64,000 bases of DNA. It comes from Nocardia flavorosea NBRC 108225 (lineage in GTDB: Bacteria > Actinomycetota > Actinomycetes > Mycobacteriales > Mycobacteriaceae). The translations under genes and the position numbers were made by a program. Below, in pieces: positions 45,111 to 52,949 of this stretch. Each line of letters begins with the position of its first letter. The stretch's first letter is position 1. Location of the stretch: NCBI RefSeq assembly GCF_001613385.1, contig NZ_BDCG01000027.1:1-64000 (forward strand). The letters run 5' to 3'. A model generated the notes under the pieces. It searched no databases. It had not been told where the DNA came from and saw nothing but the letters and a program-made list of their open reading frames with translations.

Positions 45111-45860
45111 TCAGCGCGATGTTCCGATTTCCGACCGGGGTACCAGCTGACCCCGCGCGGCGCGGCGTGCCTCCCGTTCGGCGAATTCATGGGTCAGCGC
45201 CTCCGGCAGGGTGTGCTCCGCGCTGTACCGGTACAGCGCAAGCAATTCCCGCACCACATACGGGTCGTGCGCGGCAATGGTCTCGGCGATCCCGCGGGCC
45301 ACCGCCGGCAGATCCTCATGCGGGACGACTCGGGACACCAGCCCATTGCGCAACGCCTCGTCGGCGTCGAGCACCCGCCCGGTCAGCGACATATCGAGGG
45401 CGAGCCGCCATCCCACCGCCCGCGGTAGCCGCACACTCATCCCACCGCCCGGCAGGATCCCCACCTTCGCATGGGTGTCGGCGAATCGTGCCCGGTCGGA
45501 GGCGATGAGCAGATTCAGGCCCAGCACGAGTTCGAGGCCGCCGGTCGCGACCGGACCGTCGATCGCCCCGATCGTGGGCTTGGCCGACTCCGCGATGCCG
45601 GTGATCACGGCCGTCGCACCTACCGGTGGACGTCCCGTCCGGGTGAACTCCTTGAGATCGAGACCGGCGCAGAAGGCCGGGCCCGCGGCGGTCAGCAAAA
45701 TAGCGCGAACCGACTCCGTGGCCTGCGCCCGGCTCAGGCAGGCGGTGAGGGCGGCCGCCAGCTCCGAATTGATCGCGTTACGGGCGGACGGCCGGTTGAG
45801 CATTATGGTCGCCACCCCAGCGGACTCGCTGTAGACCACTACATCATCGGTCGTTGCCAT
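45111..45860 (-). CDS. Enoyl-CoA hydratase/isomerase family protein
   Basis: 249 residues, crotonase fold: AGPAFCAGLDLKEF and VATGGLELVLGLNL. The first catalytic Glu is present (GGLEL); the second is replaced (FADTHAKVG in place of PEIxxG). Such one-Glu enzymes often hydrate or isomerise unusual enoyl-CoAs. GGAGG precedes ATG. 42 bases before the FadD3-like gene and 24 after the other crotonase. Confidence 0.9.
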   Translation of the reverse strand: MATTDDVVVYSESAGVATIMLNRPSARNAINSELAAALTACLSRAQATESVRAILLTAAGPAFCAGLDLKEFTRTGRPPVGATAVITGIAESAKPTIGAIDGPVATGGLELVLGLNLLIASDRARFADTHAKVGILPGGGMSVRLPRAVGWRLALDMSLTGRVLDADEALRNGLVSRVVPHEDLPAVARGIAETIAAHDPYVVRELLALYRYSAEHTLPEALTHEFAEREARRAARGQLVPRSEIGTSR

Positions 45861-45884
45861 GTAATCCTCCTGATCGATCGGGTT

Positions 45885-46649
45885 TCACCGGCCCTGCCAC
45901 ACCGGCGACCGCTTTTCCGCGAAGGCTCGAGCGCCTTCCTTCGCGTCCGCCGAGAACAGCACCGGGTCGGCGATTTCCCGTTGCCGCTCCCAGCGTTCGG
46001 CGCCGGACCAGTTCCGTGCCGCGACGAGTACTGCTTTGCTGGCCTCAACGGCCAGCGGGCCGTTGGCGGCAATCTCCGCCGCGAGTTCGCGCGCCGCGGC
46101 GAGCGCACCACCGGGTTCGGTCAGCCGATTCACCAGCCCCCACCGGGCGGCATCTTCGGCCCCGAAGGATCGGCCGGTGAGGGCATACTCCATCGCGATG
46201 CCGGCGGGGATGCGCTCGGGCAACCGCAGCAGTCCACCGCCGGCCGCAACCAGAGACCGCTTGACCTCGGGCAGCCCGAATCGCGCGTCCCGTGCCGAGA
46301 CGATCAGGTCGCAGGCCAAGGCGATCTCGCAGCCGCCCGCGACGGCATGCCCCTCGACGGCCGCGATCATCGGCTTCCGCGGCGGGGTGATCGCGATACC
46401 GGCCAGCCCGCGCCCTTCGATTCGTGGGATCTCACCGTTCAGGAAAGCCTTCAGATCCATTCCGGCACAGAATGTCCCGCCGGCCCCGGTGATGATGCCG
46501 AGGACCAGCGAGGGATCCTCGTCGAGCCGGTCGACCGCGGCGGCCACCGCGTGCGCGGCAGCCTCGTTCACCGCGTTGCGGACATCGGGCCGGTTCAAGG
46601 TGATGATCAGGATATTGCCCGTGCGTTCGGTGAGAACCTCGTCCGGCAC
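45885..46649 (-). CDS. Enoyl-CoA hydratase
   Basis: 254 residues with both catalytic Glu residues in place: AGGCEIALACDL and FGLPEVKRSLV, plus the oxyanion hole AGGTFCAGMDLKAF. Of the four crotonase-fold proteins in the window it is the one most like a true hydratase. GTG start. First gene of the two-crotonase/FadD3-like operon; site o lies ~75 bases upstream. Confidence 0.92.
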   Translation of the reverse strand: MPDEVLTERTGNILIITLNRPDVRNAVNEAAAHAVAAAVDRLDEDPSLVLGIITGAGGTFCAGMDLKAFLNGEIPRIEGRGLAGIAITPPRKPMIAAVEGHAVAGGCEIALACDLIVSARDARFGLPEVKRSLVAAGGGLLRLPERIPAGIAMEYALTGRSFGAEDAARWGLVNRLTEPGGALAAARELAAEIAANGPLAVEASKAVLVAARNWSGAERWERQREIADPVLFSADAKEGARAFAEKRSPVWQGR

Positions 46650-46723
46650 TGTCTCGCCCGTCCCTTCTCAGCGGATTCGGCCGATGTGCGGCGAATCTCT
46701 CAACAGAAGAAACCTTAACCGAT

Positions 46724-46736
46724 AGATAATTTATCT
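46724..46736. promoter_or_regulatory. Candidate operator site o, palindrome
   Basis: AGATAA-T-TTATCT, a perfect 6+1+6 palindrome inside ATAGATAATTTATCTGCTAT, upstream of the minus-strand crotonase operon. A more distant member of the motif set. Confidence 0.4.
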
Positions 46737-46793
46737 GCTATCACCGCAGCCGTCCCGGCTTTCCGCCATTGACCGCCCAGCAAGCCGCTTATA

Positions 46794-46806
46794 CAGTTTA
46801 CTCATT
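46794..46806 (+). promoter_or_regulatory. Candidate operator site p
   Basis: CAGTTTACTCATT, about 103 bases before the leader of the MHS transporter; differs from site g at two bases. Confidence 0.45.
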
Positions 46807-46908
46807 GCGCCCAAGAGTGGGACGCATCACACGAGACTTCCCGCGGCGGATGCGCCGCGTGGCGCGTTCCGCGGTTCTCGGTCCAACTTCCAGCGTCGGA
46901 GGTACCCC

Positions 46909-46941
46909 ATGCCGTTCGAAACTCCCCCGGACCCCCCGTGA
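46909..46941 (+). CDS. 10-residue leader ORF coupled to the MHS transporter
   Basis: ATG with GGAGG 6 bases upstream, encoding MPFETPPDPP, and ending in a GTGA overlap with the transporter start. The transporter GTG has no ribosome-binding site of its own. Four prolines in ten codons could slow ribosomes at the junction. A frameshift artefact is less likely here, because the transporter N-terminus from GTG already has a normal length. Confidence 0.5.
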   Translation: MPFETPPDPP

Positions 46942-48308
46942 GCGCGCCCCCCTCACCACCACGCCGGCAGGCCCGGCGCGCGTCCCTTGCCGGAATGCTC
47001 GGCACGCTCGTCGAGTACTACGACTTCAGCGTCTATGCCTTCCTCGCCGCTATCTTCGCGCCGTCGTTCTTTCCGGCGGGAAATCCGGCAGTTGCCACCC
47101 TGGGTGCGCTGCTGGTTTTCGCGTCGGCCTACCTGGTGCGGCCACTCGGCGGGATCGCCTTCGGCTGGATCGGCGACCGGGCCGGCCGCCGGACCGCACT
47201 CACCGCGACGGTGCTCCTCATGGGATTCGCCTCCGTGGTGATCGGCCTGCTCCCCACCTACGCCTCCATCGGGATCCTCGCCCCCATCCTCCTGGTGCTG
47301 CTCCGGCTGCTCCAGGGATTCTCCGCAGGCGGTGAGCTGGTGGGAGCGCTCACGCTCGTCGCCGAATCCGCGACGCCGCGCCGGCGCGGGCTGATGTCCT
47401 CGCTGACCCCGGCCGGCTCGAGTTTCGGATTCGCACTGGCCACCGGTGTCGTCGGAGCCACCGCGTACTTCGTCGGGCAGGACGCGATGGAGGCCTGGGG
47501 CTGGCGTATCCCATTTCTGCTCTGCCTGCCGCTCACGGTGATCTGCCTGCTGGTGCGGGTGGGCCTCGAGGAAAGTCCCGAGTTCGAACGGGTGGACCGG
47601 CAGACCACAGAGGGACGCCGACCGGTCCGGGAGGTGCTGAAGGATCACAAGGCCGCGCTTGTTGTCGTCACGGTGCTCGCGTTCGCGCTGAACACCACCG
47701 GATACGTCGGACTGACCTACGTCGCCGGATTCCTGCGTGACGTCCACGGCTTCTCCACCGCCATGGCCTCGACCCTCTCGGCGATCGTCATCGCAGTGTC
47801 GTGCGTCATCGGAATGCCGCTCGGTGGCATATTGACCGACCGTTTCGGCCGGCGTGCGGTATGCATCTGTGCCACCGCCACCATGGCTGTCCTGGCCCTG
47901 CCGATGTTCCTGCTCATGCAGTCCACCTCGGATACCCTCACGATCGGCGGGGCCTACCTTGTCATCATGGTGCTCAACGGGATCCAGACAGTGGCCGGGT
48001 TCTCGCTGTACACCAGTATCTTCCCGACTCGGGTGCGATACACGGGCACGGCGATCGGGCACAATCTCGGACTCATCGTCGGCGGTGGGTTCACCCCGTA
48101 CATCGCCGCGCAACTGGTGCTCTGGTCCGGACAGCCGGTCGCACCCGCTCTCTGGATGATCGCCGGATCGATCGTCGGCATCATCGCGGTAGCCGCATCG
48201 GCGCGGATCCAGGACCTCATCCCCGATGCTCGCACCGTCACGGGGTCGGTCACCCCGGCTTCCGCCTCCCCCATACCCCAACCCGCGAAAGGAACGATCG
48301 ATGGCTGA
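46938..48308 (+). CDS. MFS transporter, metabolite:H+ symporter (MHS) type
   Basis: 456 residues, about 12 helices. It has the family start GTLVEYYDFSVYAFLA, the loop 2-3 motif GWIGDRAGRRTAL, and LLRLLQGFSAGGELVGA. MHS members import organic acids such as shikimate, citrate, 2-oxoglutarate and aromatic acids. GTG start coupled to the leader ORF. It overlaps the SDR gene by 8 bases. A second uptake route besides the ABC importer. Confidence 0.9.
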   Translation: MSAPPSPPRRQARRASLAGMLGTLVEYYDFSVYAFLAAIFAPSFFPAGNPAVATLGALLVFASAYLVRPLGGIAFGWIGDRAGRRTALTATVLLMGFASVVIGLLPTYASIGILAPILLVLLRLLQGFSAGGELVGALTLVAESATPRRRGLMSSLTPAGSSFGFALATGVVGATAYFVGQDAMEAWGWRIPFLLCLPLTVICLLVRVGLEESPEFERVDRQTTEGRRPVREVLKDHKAALVVVTVLAFALNTTGYVGLTYVAGFLRDVHGFSTAMASTLSAIVIAVSCVIGMPLGGILTDRFGRRAVCICATATMAVLALPMFLLMQSTSDTLTIGGAYLVIMVLNGIQTVAGFSLYTSIFPTRVRYTGTAIGHNLGLIVGGGFTPYIAAQLVLWSGQPVAPALWMIAGSIVGIIAVAASARIQDLIPDARTVTGSVTPASASPIPQPAKGTIDG

Positions 48309-49053
48309 CGAGCCACACCACGACACCTCCCGCGTCGCCCTGGTGACCGGAGGCACCCGAGGCATCGGTGCCGCCGTCAGCAGGCGGCTCGCGGCCCGCG
48401 GGATCCGCGTCGTCGCCGTCTACCGTGGCGATGCCGCCGCCGCGCAGCGCGTGCGGGAAGAGCTGGAGGGTGTCACGACAGTGCAGGCCGATATCGGCGA
48501 TCCCGAGACGTGCGTCCGGCTCGTCGAAGACGTCCACGCCGAGTACGGCCGCATCGATCACCTGGTGAACAACGCGGGCCTGCTGCTCGAATCCCGCTCG
48601 TCGGACACGAGCATCTCCGAATGGGAGCGCGTGGTGGCGGTGAACCTCTCGGCGGCATTCCATTTGTCCCGCACCGCGATTCCGCTGATGCGCACCGCGC
48701 GGTACGGGCGGATCGTCAACGTCAGCTCGGTCACCGCCGTCATGGGCAGTCCCAGCGAGGCCGCCTACGGCGCCGCGAAATCCGGACTGCACGGGCTGAC
48801 GCGGTCGCTCGCCCGGGAGACCGCCCGCCACGGCATCACGGTGAACACCGTGGTGCCGGGAGTGTTCGAAACCGATATGACCGCCTCGATGCCGGAGAAA
48901 ACGCAGCAGGCCATTCTCGGAATGATCCCCGTCGGCCGGCGGGGCAACCCGGACGAGCTGGCAGCTGCCGTCGATTTCCTGCTAGGAAACGACGCCGGGT
49001 ATTGCACCGGTTCCGTACTCACGGTCGACGGCGGCCTGGGCATGGGCGGTTGA
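48301..49053 (+). CDS. SDR family oxidoreductase, FabG/PhaB-like
   Basis: 250 residues: TGGTRGIG, NNAGLL, NVSSVTAVMG and YGAAKSG, with the C-terminus GYCTGSVLTVDGG. AAAGGAACG precedes ATG, which lies inside the end of the transporter gene. Probably a 3-oxoacyl-CoA reductase or 3-hydroxyacyl-CoA dehydrogenase. Confidence 0.92.
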   Translation: MADEPHHDTSRVALVTGGTRGIGAAVSRRLAARGIRVVAVYRGDAAAAQRVREELEGVTTVQADIGDPETCVRLVEDVHAEYGRIDHLVNNAGLLLESRSSDTSISEWERVVAVNLSAAFHLSRTAIPLMRTARYGRIVNVSSVTAVMGSPSEAAYGAAKSGLHGLTRSLARETARHGITVNTVVPGVFETDMTASMPEKTQQAILGMIPVGRRGNPDELAAAVDFLLGNDAGYCTGSVLTVDGGLGMGG

Positions 49054-49057
49054 TCAC

Positions 49058-49915
49058 GTGATCACACAATGGTGGACCGCCCTGCCGCCGGTCCCGGCAT
49101 TGACCCGGCTCGGTATCCGCTCCGCGCCTACAGCGGACGGCCGGGTCGAGACCGCACTGGAACTCGGCCCGCACTGGACGGGAGCGGGGGTCGCGGGACT
49201 GGCCGCGCTGCTGTGTGATGCCGCCACCGGATTGGCGGTGGGCACGCTGGAGCCCGACCGCGCATTGTCGACGGCGATGCTCGGTGTGCAGGTCACCGGA
49301 CACCCGCACCCGGCCGGGCAGATCCGGGCCGTGGCCGCCCCTACCGCGCGGCGGGGCGACTACGTACTGGCGACAGCGAGCGTGCTGGACGATTCGGACA
49401 CCGAATTCGCGCGAGCCACGAGCTGGTGGGCAGTCCGTGGGCCACGCGAAGCGCCCGCCGGCACGCCGCCCGGCCTCGACCCGGCGCCGCCCGTATCCAG
49501 CGGGCCGGGCACCTGCCCGGCCGATCCCACACGCACCGCGTTCGGCCGCGCGCTCGGCCTCGCCGGGTTCCGCCGGGACCTCGACGGTACGTCGTTCGAG
49601 CTCGCCGACCCCACCCCGTTCCACAACCGGTCGGCAACCCTGCACGGTGGACTCGGCGCACTGCTCGCGGAACTTGCCGCCGTAGCGGCCGTCGATGACG
49701 GTGTGCGCACGCCGGAGGTGTTGTCGCTGAACTGCCACTATCTGCGCGCCGCCGGCCCTGGTCCCGAACCGGTGCAGATCCGCGGCCGCCGCATACGCAG
49801 TGGACGGACATCCGGGGTGGCCCGCGGGGAGGTCGCCGCGCCCGACGGCAGACCGGCCGTGCTCGCCGATGTCACGGTGGCATTTCTCGCACCCACCGAC
49901 GGCCCGGAGCGATAA
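49058..49915 (+). CDS. Tandem hotdog-fold thioesterase-like protein
   Basis: 285 residues, GTG start 4 bases after the SDR stop. First repeat is divergent; the second carries FHNRSATLHGG (PaaI-like) and NCHYLRAAGPGPEPVQIRG. Third tandem hotdog protein of the window, more distant from the other two. Last gene of the MHS/SDR operon; only 11 bases separate it from the convergent MFS gene. Confidence 0.78.
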   Translation: MITQWWTALPPVPALTRLGIRSAPTADGRVETALELGPHWTGAGVAGLAALLCDAATGLAVGTLEPDRALSTAMLGVQVTGHPHPAGQIRAVAAPTARRGDYVLATASVLDDSDTEFARATSWWAVRGPREAPAGTPPGLDPAPPVSSGPGTCPADPTRTAFGRALGLAGFRRDLDGTSFELADPTPFHNRSATLHGGLGALLAELAAVAAVDDGVRTPEVLSLNCHYLRAAGPGPEPVQIRGRRIRSGRTSGVARGEVAAPDGRPAVLADVTVAFLAPTDGPER

Positions 49916-49926
49916 CCCTCGGACGG

Positions 49927-51123
49927 CTACGCGGCCCGCCGCCGCAGCATCGTGCGCCCGGCGAGCGCCGTCGCGGCCGCAGCGATCAGACAGCAGGCGG
50001 TGAACAGCCAGCCCGCGGAGTATCCGATCCGTGTCGCGAGCAGACCGAAGATTGCCGGGCCGGCGATCGACCCGAGATAGGAGCCGGTGTTGACGAATCC
50101 GGTGGCCGCTCCCGGCGCCTGCCGGTTCTCCCGCACCACGACGAGCAGCAGCAGACCGGGCCACCCGAGCCCGACGGCGAAAGCGACCGGCGCTGCGGCA
50201 ATGTAGACGGGCCCGGACGCCAGGCCGAGCAGCAGAAAGGCCGCGGCACCTGCCAGCTGCACCCCGGCCAGCACAGTGAGCAGGTCTCCCCTGATCCGGT
50301 CGGCCCAGTAGCCCAGGGCGAGCCGAGCGGCGATACCGGCGGCACTCGATACCGCGAAAACCATTCCGGCCGTTCCCTCGTCGAATCCGGTCCGCACCGT
50401 CGAGACGACCAGGAAGGTTGTCAGATTGACGATGGCGGCACTTCCGAATCCGAAGGACACCGCCAGCACCGCCAGCGCGGCGACCGAACCGCGGTTCCGG
50501 CTCTCGTCGGCCGAGCCCGCGGGAGCCGGATTTCTCGGCCCGTCCCGCCATGGCACAAAGGCCGCCACCAGCACTGCGGCCATCCCGGCGGCGATCCAGA
50601 CCACCCGCCAGCCCGCGCCCGCGGCAGCCACCGGCACCGTGAGACCGGCGATGAGGGCGCCGGTCGGCACCGCGGCCTGTTTGGCTCCGAATGCCAGCCC
50701 CTGCCGCCGGCCGGGGACGGCCCGTGTCACCCACAGGTCCACGGCGGGCTGCACTGTCGCCAGTGCGACGCCGTTGAGGCAGAACAGCGCGGCGAACACG
50801 ATCGGGTCCCGCACGAACACCCCGATAGCGATCGAGGTAACGGCGACCGTCAGTACCGCGACGCGGATACCGCCGGTGGCGCCGAACCTCTCGACGCAAC
50901 GGCCCGCGACCGCCGAGACCGCCGCCGCGACGACGAACCGCAGGGCCGTCAGCACTCCGAGGACGGCGGGCGTGAAGCCGAGCTCCGGGCCCATCGAGAC
51001 CGCCAGTGTCCCGGTCAGGTAGCTCGGCACGACCACGACCACGACCACCAGCGATGCCACACCGACTGCGAGACGACCGACCGTGCGGACTCGGGAAGCG
51101 GGCACCGCCACAGCACAGCTCAT
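49927..51123 (-). CDS. MFS transporter
   Basis: 398 residues with 12 predicted helices. The loop 2-3 motif is weak (GRCVERFGATGG). The central loop carries WRDGPRNPAP and the second half LALGYWADRIRGDLL. The ATG lies 9 bases from TAGTAT and has no ribosome-binding site, so the mRNA is probably leaderless. Divergent from a ligase. Substrate unknown. Confidence 0.85.
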   Translation of the reverse strand: MSCAVAVPASRVRTVGRLAVGVASLVVVVVVVPSYLTGTLAVSMGPELGFTPAVLGVLTALRFVVAAAVSAVAGRCVERFGATGGIRVAVLTVAVTSIAIGVFVRDPIVFAALFCLNGVALATVQPAVDLWVTRAVPGRRQGLAFGAKQAAVPTGALIAGLTVPVAAAGAGWRVVWIAAGMAAVLVAAFVPWRDGPRNPAPAGSADESRNRGSVAALAVLAVSFGFGSAAIVNLTTFLVVSTVRTGFDEGTAGMVFAVSSAAGIAARLALGYWADRIRGDLLTVLAGVQLAGAAAFLLLGLASGPVYIAAAPVAFAVGLGWPGLLLLVVVRENRQAPGAATGFVNTGSYLGSIAGPAIFGLLATRIGYSAGWLFTACCLIAAAATALAGRTMLRRRAA

Positions 51124-51133
51124 AAAGTGATAC

Positions 51134-51146
51134 TAGTTACCGAAAT
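51134..51146 (+). promoter_or_regulatory. Candidate operator site q
   Basis: TAGTTACCGAAAT, only 11 bases before the MFS ATG on the minus strand, so it should overlap the -10 region of a leaderless promoter. Confidence 0.35.
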
Positions 51147-51207
51147 AAGGCAAATTCGACTCGACTCCACCCGATCCGACCGCGACACTAGGCGTATCTC
51201 TCGAAAT

Positions 51208-51219
51208 ATAGTTAACTAT
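51208..51219. promoter_or_regulatory. Candidate operator site r, perfect palindrome
   Basis: ATAGTT-AACTAT, a perfect 12-bp palindrome ending 5 bases before the ligase GTG. It probably contains the -10 element of a leaderless transcript, so binding here would block transcription directly. Confidence 0.5.
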
Positions 51220-51224
51220 TAACC

Positions 51225-52805
51225 GTGAATAGTGTCTCGTCTCACAGTCGCGACGGCCGGGCGGGAACAGGCCCGGCGCTCGTCGAAACCTCCGTCGGAG
51301 CCCGGTTCGCCGAAACCGCCCGCCGCCGCGGAAACGCCACCGCCCTGCTCTGGGAACAGGACGGCAAGGTGCACCGCCTGGACTTCGCCACCATGCTCGA
51401 CCGAGTCGAATCGACCGCTGCCCGGCTCCAGCAGCTGGCCGACCCGGGAGACAGAGTGGCGTTGTGGGCCGCCAACTCTGTCGACTGGATATTGGCCGAA
51501 TACGGCGCCGCGGCGGCAGGCATGGCGCTGGTGCCGATGAACCCGGCGCTGACCCGGGCCGAAGCCGCCCATATCGTCACCGACGCCGGCGCACGGGTCG
51601 TCCTGGCCGGGCCCCCGTGGCGCGGCCACAATCTGCTCGAGTCCGCCGAGGCACTGACGATCACCCCACCTCCGGCCGTACTACCGATAGAGGCGGTCAC
51701 CCGCGGGGACCGGATCACACCGTCGGCACTACCCGATGTGCCGCCGGAGGCCGTACTGCGGATCCAGTACACCTCGGGGACGACCGGCGCACCGAAGGGC
51801 GCGGTGCTCACCCACCTCATCGGCGCCAACGTCGGACCGCTGTCACATCTGGCCATGGGCCTCGACGAGGACGAGATCGTCTGCTCCCCCCTGCCCTTCC
51901 ATCACGTGGGCGGGTCGGTGTGCACCAGTTCCGCCGCACTGCTGCGCGGTTCGGCGTTCGTGGTGCTGCCGAGTTTCGATCCTGCGGGCACCCTGGCCCT
52001 GCTCCGGCGCGCGGAGGTCACCTACTTCGGCGGCGTACCCACGATGTTCATCTCGATGCTCGAGGCCTGCGGTGATTCACCCGATCTGCCCCGGCTGAAG
52101 TGGATGATGCTCGGCGGCTCCGACTCGGCTCCCGAGTTGATCAGCCGGGTCGAGCGGGCATTCGGCGTCGAGATACTCAACGGCTACGGGCAGTCCGAGG
52201 CCCCCTCGTCACTGCAGACGAATGCGGGAGATCCCGCGTGGGTCAAGGCCGCGACGATCGGCAGAGTCAACCCGCACCGCGAGATCCGGATCGCCGATAT
52301 CGGTACGGGGCAGTCGCTCGGACCGGGCGAAACGGGCGAACTGTGCCTGCGCGGCAGGCTCACCATGAGCAGGTACTGGCACGAGGACGAGACCCAACGT
52401 TCGGCCGCGGTGGACGAAGAGGGCTGGTTGCACACCGGCGACCTCGCCGAGATGGACGCCGACGGCATCGTCCGGCTCCGCGGCCGGCTGCGCGAGCTGA
52501 TCATCCGCGGTGGGGAGAACATCTATCCCGCCGAGGTGGAGGCGGCCCTCATCCAGCACCCGGCGGTTGCCGAAGCTGCCGTCGTCGCCGCGCCGGATGA
52601 GAAATGGGGCCAGGTGCCGGTCGCGTTCATCCGCCCCGTCGCCACGGCACCGGATCCCGCGGCCCTCGAAGAATTCGCCCGGGAACGCCTCGCCGGGTTC
52701 AAGGTCCCGCGGGCCTGGCACATCGTCGACACATTTCCGCTGACCCCGTCGGGCAAGGTGCGCAAGGTACTGCTGGCACAGCAACTGCTCGACAAGGACC
52801 GGTAG
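51225..52805 (+). CDS. Acyl-CoA synthetase (AMP-forming)
   Basis: 526 residues from GTG 51225 (another GTG follows at 51234). YTSGTTGAPKGAVLTH (~185), LNGYGQSEAPSS, GWLHTGDLAEMDADG and the C-terminal Lys in FPLTPSGKVRK. No ribosome-binding site; an AT-rich promoter element ends right before the start, so leaderless translation is likely. Activates a carboxylic acid to its CoA ester. Confidence 0.9.
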   Translation: MNSVSSHSRDGRAGTGPALVETSVGARFAETARRRGNATALLWEQDGKVHRLDFATMLDRVESTAARLQQLADPGDRVALWAANSVDWILAEYGAAAAGMALVPMNPALTRAEAAHIVTDAGARVVLAGPPWRGHNLLESAEALTITPPPAVLPIEAVTRGDRITPSALPDVPPEAVLRIQYTSGTTGAPKGAVLTHLIGANVGPLSHLAMGLDEDEIVCSPLPFHHVGGSVCTSSAALLRGSAFVVLPSFDPAGTLALLRRAEVTYFGGVPTMFISMLEACGDSPDLPRLKWMMLGGSDSAPELISRVERAFGVEILNGYGQSEAPSSLQTNAGDPAWVKAATIGRVNPHREIRIADIGTGQSLGPGETGELCLRGRLTMSRYWHEDETQRSAAVDEEGWLHTGDLAEMDADGIVRLRGRLRELIIRGGENIYPAEVEAALIQHPAVAEAAVVAAPDEKWGQVPVAFIRPVATAPDPAALEEFARERLAGFKVPRAWHIVDTFPLTPSGKVRKVLLAQQLLDKDR

Positions 52806-52891
52806 CTACCGGAGGCACGAGGACACCACCGCGGGCGAACCCGAACGGCGCACCTATCCGCCACCTGGTTTACTGGCCTAAGATGTCGCAT

Positions 52892-52904
52892 AATTATAGA
52901 ACTG
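52892..52904 (-). promoter_or_regulatory. Candidate operator site s
   Basis: Reads CAGTTCTATAATT on the minus strand, 45 bases before the next ligase-like gene. Confidence 0.35.
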
Positions 52905-52949
52905 ATTGATCCCAAGCATTGCAGCGAGCACGTGAATCCAGGAGGTCCC

